5,290 nucleotides of DNA from Alphaproteobacteria bacterium UBA2723. GTDB taxonomy: Bacteria; Pseudomonadota; Alphaproteobacteria; RF32; CAG-239. The position numbers and the translations under genes were made by a program. The notes beneath the pieces were generated by a model. The model did no database searches. It had not been told where the DNA came from and was given only the letters and a program-made list of their open reading frames with translations. The stretch covers positions 1,720 through 7,009 of the forward strand of contig DEKL01000129.1 in NCBI GenBank assembly GCA_002353835.1. Direction: 5' to 3'. Below, in pieces: positions 1 to 5,290 of this stretch. Every line of letters starts with the position of its first letter. Positions within the stretch are counted from its first letter, which is position 1.

Positions 1-338
1 TCCTTAAAAGCCTCGGTATTATCACTCATTCGGCAAGCAGCGGTTGCAATGGCACGGTATTTTTTAACCCCGTAAACATCCATCATTTCCTTAAAATCCA
101 TAAACGAACAGATTGCCCGTTCCATCGCCACTTCGGAAAAACACCCGTTCTCGGCCAACCCCTCGCCCAAAGCCACATGGCGAACATCCCGATAAACCGG
201 ATTTCCTTTTTTATCGGCAATCAGCAAACGATTGGAATTTGTTCCCAAATCCATCGCAGCGACCAGCTCTTCGCCTTCTTTAATGATTTTATCGGCTGTA
301 TCTGAAATCCACGCCGTTTTAGAAACTTGTGCCCCCAT
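1..338 (-). CDS. Ppx/GppA-family phosphatase, N-terminal part (cut by window edge)
   Basis: Partial gene: 112 complete codons are visible and the reading frame is still open at the left edge. The family (exopolyphosphatase / pppGpp 5'-phosphatase, ASKHA fold) hydrolyses polyphosphate or guanosine pentaphosphate in the cytoplasm; which substrate applies here cannot be told. Seen in the sequence: the phosphate-1-loop motif DLGTNS at residues 30-35 followed by NRLLIA, then VALGEGL at about 55-61, and ATAACR at about 98-103, matching the family ATSALR/ATEACR element. The ATG at 338 is the only usable start, because an in-frame TAA lies at 363-365 and no GTG or TTG falls between; the next ATG (codon 29) would delete the first beta strand. 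This leaves an unusual leader of about 27 residues before the domain. No clear Shine-Dalgarno is present, and the start lies 5 bases after the bactofilin stop, so translation is probably coupled. Confidence 0.85.
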   Translation of the reverse strand, partial: MGAQVSKTAWISDTADKIIKEGEELVAAMDLGTNSNRLLIADKKGNPVYRDVRHVALGEGLAENGCFSEVAMERAICSFMDFKEMMDVYGVKKYRAIATAACRMSDNTEAFK

Positions 339-343
339 AACGA

Positions 344-763
344 TTAAGCAACCAACTGCGGTTTATCTTTCGGGCTTGCCGCCTTAACTTCTTCCTGCGC
401 TCTTGAACAACTGCCGACCAAAACCGCTCCCGGCTCAATTGCTATCGTCTTATAAACGGAATCACCGATAAATTTTGCCGTACTGGCAATAAACAAATTT
501 TCAGCTTTAATTGAGCCGTTTAATTCGCCATAGATTTCCAAGCTCTTAGCTTCCACATTACCTTTAATCATACCGCCGGCACCGATAATCAACTCCTTAC
601 AGCTGACATCACCTTCCATCTTGCCGTCAATATGAATAATATCGCCGTCAACAATATTTCCCAAGATTTTTGTACCGCCGCTGATGATGAAAGGCACAAT
701 ATTTTTCTCGCCGCGAAATAATCTCGCCAGCCTCAAAAACATCATTCTTCTGAATTTTCTCAT
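344..763 (-). CDS. Bactofilin family cytoskeletal protein
   Basis: A 139-residue bactofilin (DUF583/PF04519 type). These proteins polymerise without nucleotide into cytoplasmic, membrane-associated filaments that scaffold cell-wall enzymes and shape. The core at about residues 26-119 is a run of short beta-helix turns with recurring glycine-hydrophobic repeats: ILGNI, IDGKMEGDV, IIGAGGMIKGNV, IYGELNGSI and IEPGAVLVGS. The N-terminus (residues 1-18) is strongly basic and hydrophobic (RKFRRMMFLRLARLF), which I infer to be an amphipathic membrane-targeting segment. The C-terminal tail (about 121-139) is polar and ends PKDKPQLVA, like the disordered tails common in the family. The start at 763 is fixed by an AGGAGGG Shine-Dalgarno a few bases upstream. 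It lies 16 bases after the M23 peptidase gene, a pairing seen repeatedly in bacteria (for example LmdC-BacA of Hyphomonas, and CcmA with M23 peptidases in Helicobacter). Family assignment is very secure; the role in this organism is inferred. Confidence 0.95.
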   Translation of the reverse strand: MRKFRRMMFLRLARLFRGEKNIVPFIISGGTKILGNIVDGDIIHIDGKMEGDVSCKELIIGAGGMIKGNVEAKSLEIYGELNGSIKAENLFIASTAKFIGDSVYKTIAIEPGAVLVGSCSRAQEEVKAASPKDKPQLVA

Positions 764-767
764 ATTA

Positions 768-774
768 CCCTCCT
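768..774 (-). promoter_or_regulatory. Strong Shine-Dalgarno of the bactofilin gene
   Basis: On the minus strand this reads AGGAGGG and the ATG follows at 763. It is the best ribosome-binding site in the window and lies inside the 16-base gap after the M23 stop codon. It supports the 763 start over the internal ATGs at codons 7 and 8, and suggests the bactofilin is made in larger amounts than its weakly initiated neighbours. Confidence 0.85.
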
Positions 775-779
775 AGAAC

Positions 780-2006
780 TTACCGCGCTTTAATAAAGAC
801 CATCGGATCAACATTGACCCCTTCATAAAGCACTTCATAATGCAAATGCGGACCGGTAGAACGGCCGGTTGAACCGACTTCGCCGATTGCCTGCCCTTGT
901 GATACTTTATCACCTAAATTAACATACATGGCGTTTAAGTGTGCATATTTTGTCTTAAAACCGTTACCGTGGTCAATTTCTATCACCTTGCCGTAACCGC
1001 TCATTACCCCGGCTTTAATAACTTTACCTTCCGCCATGGTTTTAACCATATTTCCTTTATTGGAAGCCAAATCCACCCCTTTATGCACCGAACTTTTGGC
1101 ATTTATCGGGTCCGAACGCTTACCGAAAGGCGAAGTTAACCAATAAGTCCACACCGGTTTACCGAGCGGAATTTTCTTTAATACTTCGCTATAATATGAA
1201 CTGTCCGCCAAAACATCATACGTTCTCTGTGCCTTAGAAACCAACTCCGGCGCCGCAATAGCACTTAATTTATCCGGCACATATATACCGCCTTTACTGT
1301 CTTTCTTAGAGTTAGCCAGCGGGTTAAAATATCTGCCGCGCTTTTTAAGCTCATTATTAACGATAGAAATAGAGTTTTTAACCTTGTCCATTTCTTTTGA
1401 GGAAATATTTTCAACCTTATCCAACACATCCATTTCAAACGCGGTTAATGCCGCAATGGCCGCTTCCAGTTGTTTAACCTTTTCTTCCAAAAGCTTCTTT
1501 TCTTCCAATGCCATATCGCGGTGCAAAAGAGCTTCCCGCAATGCGCTTTTCTTATCTAAATCTTCGTTATCAATCCAATCTTCCCCGGAAGTAATCTGAC
1601 GGATTTTTTCTTCAATAACCTCGGCTCTTCTTAAATAATCCTGAACATCATTAGCCGCCGGTTCGGAATCATTGGAAAGCGTATCCATCATAGATGAAAT
1701 ATTGTTATGCACGGCCACAAAATCGCTCATTAAATCCACATACGCACTACGGGTTTCACCCAATTTCTTTTCCTGATAAGAGATAATTCTGTCGGAAACG
1801 CTGTACATCTGGTAGGAATAAGCGGTCCACATACCGAGAATAAGCAAGATTAAGAACAGTAACCACTGTGTTTTTACCGAGATTTTAAAGACCTTTGTTT
1901 GTGCGCCGTGACGAACAATAACCTCTTTTTCGGAAAAGAGCGCCTGTCTCTCCGTTTTTTGGAATCTCATCAGGTTAATTCGCCTTAAGCGTTGCCTATA
2001 TCTCAA
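780..2006 (-). CDS. Membrane-anchored M23 (LytM-type) peptidoglycan endopeptidase
   Basis: A 408-residue zinc metallopeptidase predicted to cleave peptide cross-links of peptidoglycan in the periplasm. Order of parts: a basic cytoplasmic tail (1-46); one membrane helix (about 47-63, LLFLILLILGMW); a helical, coiled-coil-rich periplasmic stalk (about 70-220, notably 155-200); a linker; and a C-terminal M23 domain (about 285-405). The catalytic set is complete: zinc ligands H308 and D312 (HKGVD) and H389 (the second His of GPHLHYEV), with H356 (YAHL) and H387 as the other conserved histidines, so it should be active, unlike degenerate LytM activators such as EnvC or NlpD. The chosen start is TTG at 2006, with GAGG 7 bases upstream. 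The alternative is ATG at 1970 (codon 13), whose nearest SD-like AAGG lies 12 bases away. Downstream gene: bactofilin, 16 bases on. The architecture resembles LmdC-type peptidases; the name is not assigned because orthology cannot be tested here. Confidence 0.93.
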   Translation of the reverse strand: MRYRQRLRRINLMRFQKTERQALFSEKEVIVRHGAQTKVFKISVKTQWLLFLILLILGMWTAYSYQMYSVSDRIISYQEKKLGETRSAYVDLMSDFVAVHNNISSMMDTLSNDSEPAANDVQDYLRRAEVIEEKIRQITSGEDWIDNEDLDKKSALREALLHRDMALEEKKLLEEKVKQLEAAIAALTAFEMDVLDKVENISSKEMDKVKNSISIVNNELKKRGRYFNPLANSKKDSKGGIYVPDKLSAIAAPELVSKAQRTYDVLADSSYYSEVLKKIPLGKPVWTYWLTSPFGKRSDPINAKSSVHKGVDLASNKGNMVKTMAEGKVIKAGVMSGYGKVIEIDHGNGFKTKYAHLNAMYVNLGDKVSQGQAIGEVGSTGRSTGPHLHYEVLYEGVNVDPMVFIKAR

Positions 2007-2013
2007 TAAAAAA

Positions 2014-2017
2014 CCTC
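2014..2017 (-). promoter_or_regulatory. Shine-Dalgarno GAGG for the TTG start of the M23 gene
   Basis: Minus-strand GAGG is followed by seven bases (TTTTTTA) and then TTG at 2006-2004, which is near-ideal spacing. It is the main reason to prefer the TTG over the ATG at 1970. An out-of-frame ATG at 2017-2019 overlaps this site and opens only a seven-codon frame that ends in TAG. Confidence 0.5.
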
Positions 2018-2035
2018 ATTTGTAACACAACAAAA

Positions 2036-2061
2036 GGTATCGGACAAAAAAATCCGACCCC
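2036..2061 (-). terminator. Hairpin between ftsB and the M23 gene: weak terminator or 5'-leader stem-loop
   Basis: The minus strand carries TCGGA, an eight-base loop (TTTTTTTG), then TCCGA. The stem extends outward by one G-T wobble, one mismatch and two G-C pairs, and is followed by the T-rich TTTTGTTGTG. The tail is imperfect and the stem modest, so it may be a leaky terminator for transcripts coming through ftsB. It may instead be a stem-loop at the 5' end of a transcript from the promoter-like site just upstream (2069-2096), whose expected start point falls at about 2062. Seen directly as an inverted repeat; the function is inferred. Confidence 0.3.
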
Positions 2062-2068
2062 AATGCTA

Positions 2069-2096
2069 CTTATAACAAGTATTTTTTAAATTACAA
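2069..2096 (-). promoter_or_regulatory. Candidate sigma70-type promoter for the M23-bactofilin genes
   Basis: Reading the minus strand, TTGTAA (2096-2091, four of six matches to TTGACA) is separated by 16 bases from TATAAG (2074-2069, five of six matches to TATAAT). The -35 box overlaps the ftsB stop codon. Because the surroundings are AT-rich, a chance match is possible, but the position directly upstream of a gene pair with its own leader hairpin makes it plausible. Confidence 0.4.
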
Positions 2097-2429
2097 CGTT
2101 TTTTTATCGTTATCAATATCTTTGTCTAAAATAACATATTCGCCGTCTTTAACCATATTAAGCACAATTCTGGCACGCTCCTCCAAATAATCCAAATCAA
2201 GCGATTGTTCGGAAAGCATGGCGACCTTCTTTTCCAAATCTTTCTTTTGCGCTTCATAACGAGCTAAATTCTGCGTTGCCGCCGCCACCTTGCTTTTAAG
2301 ATAAAGATAGCGGAAAATACCTCTATCGCCTTTAATAGCGTTGATTACAAAATAAAATGAACAGATACCAAACACAATAAGAAAACCGGATTTCTTAAGT
2401 CTGTTCCAAATATCATTCAAGGTATTCAT
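2091..2429 (-). CDS. ftsB: FtsB/DivIC-family septum formation initiator
   Basis: A 112-residue bitopic divisome protein. In the family it forms a complex with FtsL and FtsQ that activates septal peptidoglycan synthesis by FtsWI. Seen here: a short cytoplasmic N-terminus, one membrane helix (about 15-32, FLIVFGICSFYFVINAI), the glycine pair GDRG (34-37) that normally follows it, a coiled coil (about 43-72), and the family's C-terminal pattern DLDYLEERARIVLNMVKDGE (about 77-97). The length is typical. The chosen start is ATG at 2429, with GGTGAG 11 bases upstream; an in-frame GTG at 2441 would have no room for a ribosome-binding site. The neighbours differ from the common alphaproteobacterial eno-ftsB-pdhA context: here it sits 91 bases after an M16 gene and 84 bases before an M23 gene. 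Assignment as FtsB rather than another DivIC-like protein rests on length and motif. Confidence 0.85.
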   Translation of the reverse strand: MNTLNDIWNRLKKSGFLIVFGICSFYFVINAIKGDRGIFRYLYLKSKVAAATQNLARYEAQKKDLEKKVAMLSEQSLDLDYLEERARIVLNMVKDGEYVILDKDIDNDKKTL

Positions 2430-2520
2430 ATAAAAAAACACTCACCGTTAACAAATATCTTCATATAGCGCTATTAAATACCGCCGATAGTTAATATTTG
2501 GTAAGCTTAAAATATTTTTT
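2430..2520. other. AT-rich 91-base gap between the second M16 gene and ftsB
   Basis: No gene is seen here. The gap contains the 10-base palindrome ATAGCGCTAT (2465-2474), a seven-base inverted repeat AATATTT/AAATATT close to the M16 stop (about 2492-2515), and the ftsB ribosome-binding site GGTGAG (2441-2446). There is no GC-rich stem with a T-run to call a terminator and no well-spaced -35/-10 pair, so it remains open whether ftsB is read through from the M16 genes or has its own promoter. Confidence 0.4.
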
Positions 2521-3900
2521 TTATTTTTTTTGCCCTTTAACTTCAAAAAGGCGCATTTGTCCTTTTTCCAGACTTTTCGGCATTTTCTCACGAATAGCAC
2601 GGTTTACCTCATTAAGCGTTACCGCCGCCACCATATTCTGCCGTTTGATAAGAAAATCTATGCCGAGCTTTTGTACCTGCATTTGCTCTAACATTTCAGC
2701 AATATCAAACAAGCTTGCAAATCGCAGATTAAAGGAAGAAAGCAACCCGCGCTTGGCTTCTTCAAGCTCATTTTCGCTAATGCCGTCATGATAAAACATC
2801 TGGTATTCTTCTGCCGCAATTTTCAAAGCTTTATCCGCATTTTCCGGTGTTGCCGAAAAATAAATCTGCCAGGTATCCAACGCATCAGAATTAGTAAAAT
2901 AGCTGTAAATACCGTAAGTTAACCCTTCCTTTTCACGCACGGCTTTATTAAAGCGGGAAGTTAACCCCGAACCGCCTAAAACATAGTTGGCAATATAAAG
3001 CGGATAAAAATCATCATCTAAGCGCTTAATACCTTTTCCGGCCGCCAATACAAAACTTTGCGCCGAAAAAGGCACATCTTCGGTGGCGCGGTCAGCATCA
3101 TAATTCGGAGAAAATGCCGGAAGGTCAGCCACTTCTGCCTTATCTTTAAGGTCAGAAAAAACATTTTGTAAAAATGCTTCGGCTTGTTTGATATCAATAT
3201 CACCGGCAATACCGACCTTAAGGTTATCTTTCCCCATCACCGCTTTAAGATAAGCCTTAATATCGTCAGATGAAATAGCGTTTAAGCTCTTTTCATCCGG
3301 TATATCGTCCCGCCCGTACGGATGTTCGCCGTAAAATTTTGTATCAACCAACCGATTAAGATAATACTGCGGTTTTTCAAGCCTTCTTAACCTTGTCGCC
3401 TGTAATTGTTTGCGGGTCAAATCCAAATCGCTTTTAGCCATGTGCGGTTGATATAAGACTGCCCGCAAAACCTTAAAGGCATCTTCCTCAAACTCTTTAA
3501 CGTAAGAAAGTGAAAAGGCCAAGCGGTCATTTTCAGCAGAAACACCGATTTTTATCCCCTTTTCCTTCATCAGTTGTCTGAGTTCTTTACGCGAATACTC
3601 ACCGGCACCGTCAAGCATAACACTGGTCGCTAGAAGAAGTGTTCCCGGCACTGTTTCATAAGCTTTACCGGCCTTATCAAAACCGAAAGAAACCGCCACC
3701 AACGGCACGCTGTGCTCTTCCATAAGATAAGCTTTTACTTTATCGTCTAACGCGCTGATTTCAACTGTTTTTCCCTTAAATTGCCGTTCTTTAAGCTGTG
3801 AGTTTTCCAAAATTTTTTCCGGATTAAACGTTGTTTTTTCTAAACCGAACCAAATCCCCAAACCAAGAACAATCGCTACAAAAAATATTTTCTTCATCAT
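2521..3900 (-). CDS. M16-family peptidase partner subunit lacking the zinc motif
   Basis: A 459-residue M16B-type protein with two M16 halves, predicted periplasmic and held by an uncleaved N-terminal membrane segment (about 5-20, IFFVAIVLGLGIWFGL). The place of the HxxEH motif is degenerate: aligned by eye with the neighbour, the three key positions read L89, T92 and S93, so it should not bind zinc. The C-terminal half keeps the conserved VREKEGLTY element, with R322 and Y329 spaced seven apart like the substrate-binding Arg/Tyr pair of M16 enzymes (R824/Y831 in insulin-degrading enzyme). The upstream M16 protein has lost that pair, so the two probably form one heterodimeric enzyme, as described for Sphingomonas M16 subunits. 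The start ATG overlaps the upstream TGA (ATGA), with GGAGG (3911-3915) 10 bases ahead; a second ATG follows immediately. Substrate unknown. Confidence 0.9.
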   Translation of the reverse strand: MMKKIFFVAIVLGLGIWFGLEKTTFNPEKILENSQLKERQFKGKTVEISALDDKVKAYLMEEHSVPLVAVSFGFDKAGKAYETVPGTLLLATSVMLDGAGEYSRKELRQLMKEKGIKIGVSAENDRLAFSLSYVKEFEEDAFKVLRAVLYQPHMAKSDLDLTRKQLQATRLRRLEKPQYYLNRLVDTKFYGEHPYGRDDIPDEKSLNAISSDDIKAYLKAVMGKDNLKVGIAGDIDIKQAEAFLQNVFSDLKDKAEVADLPAFSPNYDADRATEDVPFSAQSFVLAAGKGIKRLDDDFYPLYIANYVLGGSGLTSRFNKAVREKEGLTYGIYSYFTNSDALDTWQIYFSATPENADKALKIAAEEYQMFYHDGISENELEEAKRGLLSSFNLRFASLFDIAEMLEQMQVQKLGIDFLIKRQNMVAAVTLNEVNRAIREKMPKSLEKGQMRLFEVKGQKK

Positions 3901-5213
3901 TGCGCCAACCCCTCCAGATAGCCTTTAACCTTAACCGGCGCCTGTTTAAGTTTCTCAAAAACATTTTTGATATCTTCAAGCATCACCGCCTTAATGGCTT
4001 CATCATAATTGATAATTTCCTCGGTGGTATAACCGCTAAGCAACATAGAACCGGCAAAACGTGCTGCGCTTTCCGGATTTTCCTGAAGATAAACGGTATC
4101 CGATAAGACCTGATTTTTAATCTGGGTTAATTTTTCCTCGGTCAACAACGTTAAGCCTTTGGCAACCTCTTTTTCATACAAAGCGGAAATTTCCTCGGCC
4201 GGCATATTATTATCTGCCGGTGTCGCATAAAAAGAAAAACTGCCACCGAGCTTTTCATCATAAGAAACCCCGACATCAGCCGAAAGCAATTTCTTATCTT
4301 CATAAACCAGTTTATCATAAAGATAAGCGGTATCATCTCCGGCAAGATATTCGGCAAAAATATCCAATGCCAAAATTTCTTTTTTGTTAAACATATCCGG
4401 CTCCAAACGAATATAAGCGGCAAACCGCGGCTGTTTAACATCACCGAGCTTCGTTTTAATAAAGACATCTTGCGCCTTAACCTTAATTTCTTCCGTTTTC
4501 TGAGGCTCGGTTTTATCGGCTTTAAGACCGCCGTAATATTTAGCTGCCAATGTTTTTGCCTCATTAACGGTAATATCACCGGCAAGCACCAACAGGGCAT
4601 TATTCGGTTTATACCACCGCTTATAAAAAGCCTCGGCATCTGTTCGCTCTAAAGCTTTAATTTCCGCCACACTACCGCTCACCGGATTAGCTTGCGGGCT
4701 ATCTTGCCACAAAAGCTTATTTAAGGTTTCATAAAAAAGAGGTGTCGGCTGGGTTTCAAAACGTTGGAATCTTTCTTCCAAAACAACGTCTCTTTCCTTA
4801 AAAAAAGCCTCATCACTGATGGTCAGGTTTACCATCCGGTCAGCCTCTAAGGCCATCATCAGCTCTAATTTAGATATATCGCTGAATTCATAATAGCCGG
4901 TTTCATCATAAGTGGTATAAGCATTATTTTCGGCACCGTAAACATCTGTAATGCGGTTAAACATTTGGTCCGGCACCTTTTTCGTACCGCGAAACATCAG
5001 ATGTTCCAAAAGATGTGCAATACCGCCTTTACCTTTCGGATCATTGACCGAACCGGTTTTATAATAAAGCATTTGCAAGACAACCGGCGCTTTATGATTT
5101 TCAACCACCGCCACGTCCATACCGTTATCAAGCTTAAAGGTTGTCAAATCCATCAGTTTCGCCGAAGCCGTAAACGGCAACAACACCGCCATTAAAAAGA
5201 TAATTTTTCTCAT
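3897..5213 (-). CDS. M16-family zinc peptidase, catalytic subunit, secreted
   Basis: A 438-residue M16B (pitrilysin / mitochondrial-processing-peptidase-like) protein. It starts with a classic signal peptide (RKIIFLMAVLLPFTASA, likely cut after residue 18), so it acts in the periplasm. The inverted zinc motif HLLEH is at 67-71 (H67 and H71 ligands, E70 the base), and the distal ligand is E147 in VVLEER, 76 residues after H71 as usual. YGAENNAYTTYDETGYYE (92-109) is the conserved substrate-strand region. The C-terminal half is present, but the Arg/Tyr pair is replaced (Y304 and S311 by eye alignment), which points to dependence on the adjacent non-catalytic subunit. The chosen start is ATG at 5213, because it begins exactly at the signal peptide and has AGG 7 bases upstream. 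In-frame alternatives are ATG at 5240, behind a stronger but distant GGAGG, and GTG at 5255, which abuts that GGAGG and is unlikely. It overlaps the next gene by 4 bases. Confidence 0.92.
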   Translation of the reverse strand: MRKIIFLMAVLLPFTASAKLMDLTTFKLDNGMDVAVVENHKAPVVLQMLYYKTGSVNDPKGKGGIAHLLEHLMFRGTKKVPDQMFNRITDVYGAENNAYTTYDETGYYEFSDISKLELMMALEADRMVNLTISDEAFFKERDVVLEERFQRFETQPTPLFYETLNKLLWQDSPQANPVSGSVAEIKALERTDAEAFYKRWYKPNNALLVLAGDITVNEAKTLAAKYYGGLKADKTEPQKTEEIKVKAQDVFIKTKLGDVKQPRFAAYIRLEPDMFNKKEILALDIFAEYLAGDDTAYLYDKLVYEDKKLLSADVGVSYDEKLGGSFSFYATPADNNMPAEEISALYEKEVAKGLTLLTEEKLTQIKNQVLSDTVYLQENPESAARFAGSMLLSGYTTEEIINYDEAIKAVMLEDIKNVFEKLKQAPVKVKGYLEGLAQ

Positions 5214-5254
5214 TCCGGTACCTATAAATAAATCAGCCATGGGCTTGACACCCA

Positions 5255-5259
5255 CCTCC
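5255..5259 (-). promoter_or_regulatory. Consensus GGAGG upstream of the first M16 gene
   Basis: Minus-strand GGAGG, within GAGGGAGGTGGG, lies 14 bases before the in-frame ATG at 5240 and 41 bases before the favoured ATG at 5213. It is the strongest SD-like sequence in the leader yet ideally spaced for neither. It may serve the 5240 start, which would add nine residues to the signal peptide, or be a chance purine run. Confidence 0.35.
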
Positions 5260-5276
5260 CTCTTTGTTTCAAAGAG
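5260..5276. repeat. Perfect 7-base inverted repeat in the leader of the M16 genes
   Basis: CTCTTTG and CAAAGAG are separated by three bases and form a small perfect stem-loop beside the GGAGG. On neither strand is it followed directly by a T-run, so it is not a convincing intrinsic terminator. It could be a leader structure or the end of an upstream element outside the window. Confidence 0.4.
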
Positions 5277-5290
5277 CTAAAATTTTGAGT

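Noticed and set aside
939..1139. Plus-strand open frame inside the M23 gene
   Set aside because: It lies antisense to the catalytic M23 domain, whose motifs are intact on the minus strand; its protein shows no recognisable features.
2465..2474. ATAGCGCTAT palindrome as a regulator operator
   Set aside because: Only one copy was seen, no promoter is identified next to it, and a single 10-base palindrome in AT-rich sequence is readily due to chance.
2498..2791. Plus-strand open frame over the 3' end of the second M16 gene
   Set aside because: It is antisense to conserved M16 sequence, its composition (Phe, Ser, Cys, Arg rich) is typical of a shadow frame, and no ribosome-binding site was seen.
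4151..4639. Open frame of 162 codons on the minus strand inside the first M16 gene
   Set aside because: It is an out-of-frame shadow of the M16 coding sequence, rich in Met, Ile, Leu, Arg and Lys with no domain, while the M16 frame is continuous with conserved motifs.
5245..5250. Perfect TTGACA on the plus strand as a divergent promoter
   Set aside because: No TATAAT-like box lies at 16-18 bases; the nearest AT-rich candidate (TAAAAT) is about 27 bases away, and no plus-strand gene follows within the window.
5222..5290. Possible tail of an upstream gene: an open frame of about 22 codons on the minus strand ending in TAG at 5222-5224
   Set aside because: Too short to recognise, and a second frame also ends within the stretch (TGA after LKILAL). 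An upstream gene is likely, but its end cannot be placed from this window.

Overview
The window is one strand-uniform block of chromosomal genes, all reading right to left on the minus strand. In transcription order they are: an M16 zinc peptidase with an intact HxxEH site, a second M16-family protein without that site, an FtsB/DivIC-type septum protein, a membrane-anchored M23 (LytM) peptidase, a bactofilin, and the start of a Ppx/GppA-family phosphatase that runs off the left edge. There is no sign of a mobile element, CRISPR array, tRNA or rRNA. No intergenic gap is longer than about 90 bases.

The content points to a Gram-negative bacterium, most likely an AT-leaning alphaproteobacterium. 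The M16 pair has a secretion signal followed by a membrane-anchored partner. The phosphatase N-terminus (DLGTNSNRLLIA, later ATAACR) resembles alphaproteobacterial Ppx/GppA proteins. The bactofilin and M23 neighbourhood is also common in that class. This assignment is inference from recalled family features; no search was run.

Layout. Bases 5214-5290 hold the leader of the first M16 gene, with a purine-rich ribosome-binding-like stretch and a small hairpin. Bases 2521-5213 hold the two M16 genes, which overlap by 4 bases (ATGA) and are almost certainly co-translated. A 91-base AT-rich gap follows, then ftsB (2091-2429). An 84-base gap with a plausible promoter and a hairpin leads to the M23 gene (780-2006). 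The bactofilin gene (344-763) follows after 16 bases with a very strong Shine-Dalgarno. The ppx/gppA start lies 5 bases beyond the bactofilin stop.

Working together: the two M16 proteins look like halves of one heterodimeric envelope peptidase, one with the zinc site and the other with the Arg/Tyr pair. FtsB is a divisome protein. The M23 enzyme and the bactofilin look like a shape or wall-remodelling pair, with the cytoplasmic bactofilin scaffold positioning a membrane-bound peptidoglycan hydrolase. The theme is envelope growth and division. I do not see a new defence, mobile or otherwise undescribed system. The most interesting points are the split M16 active site and the bactofilin/M23 module, including its short terminal segments.
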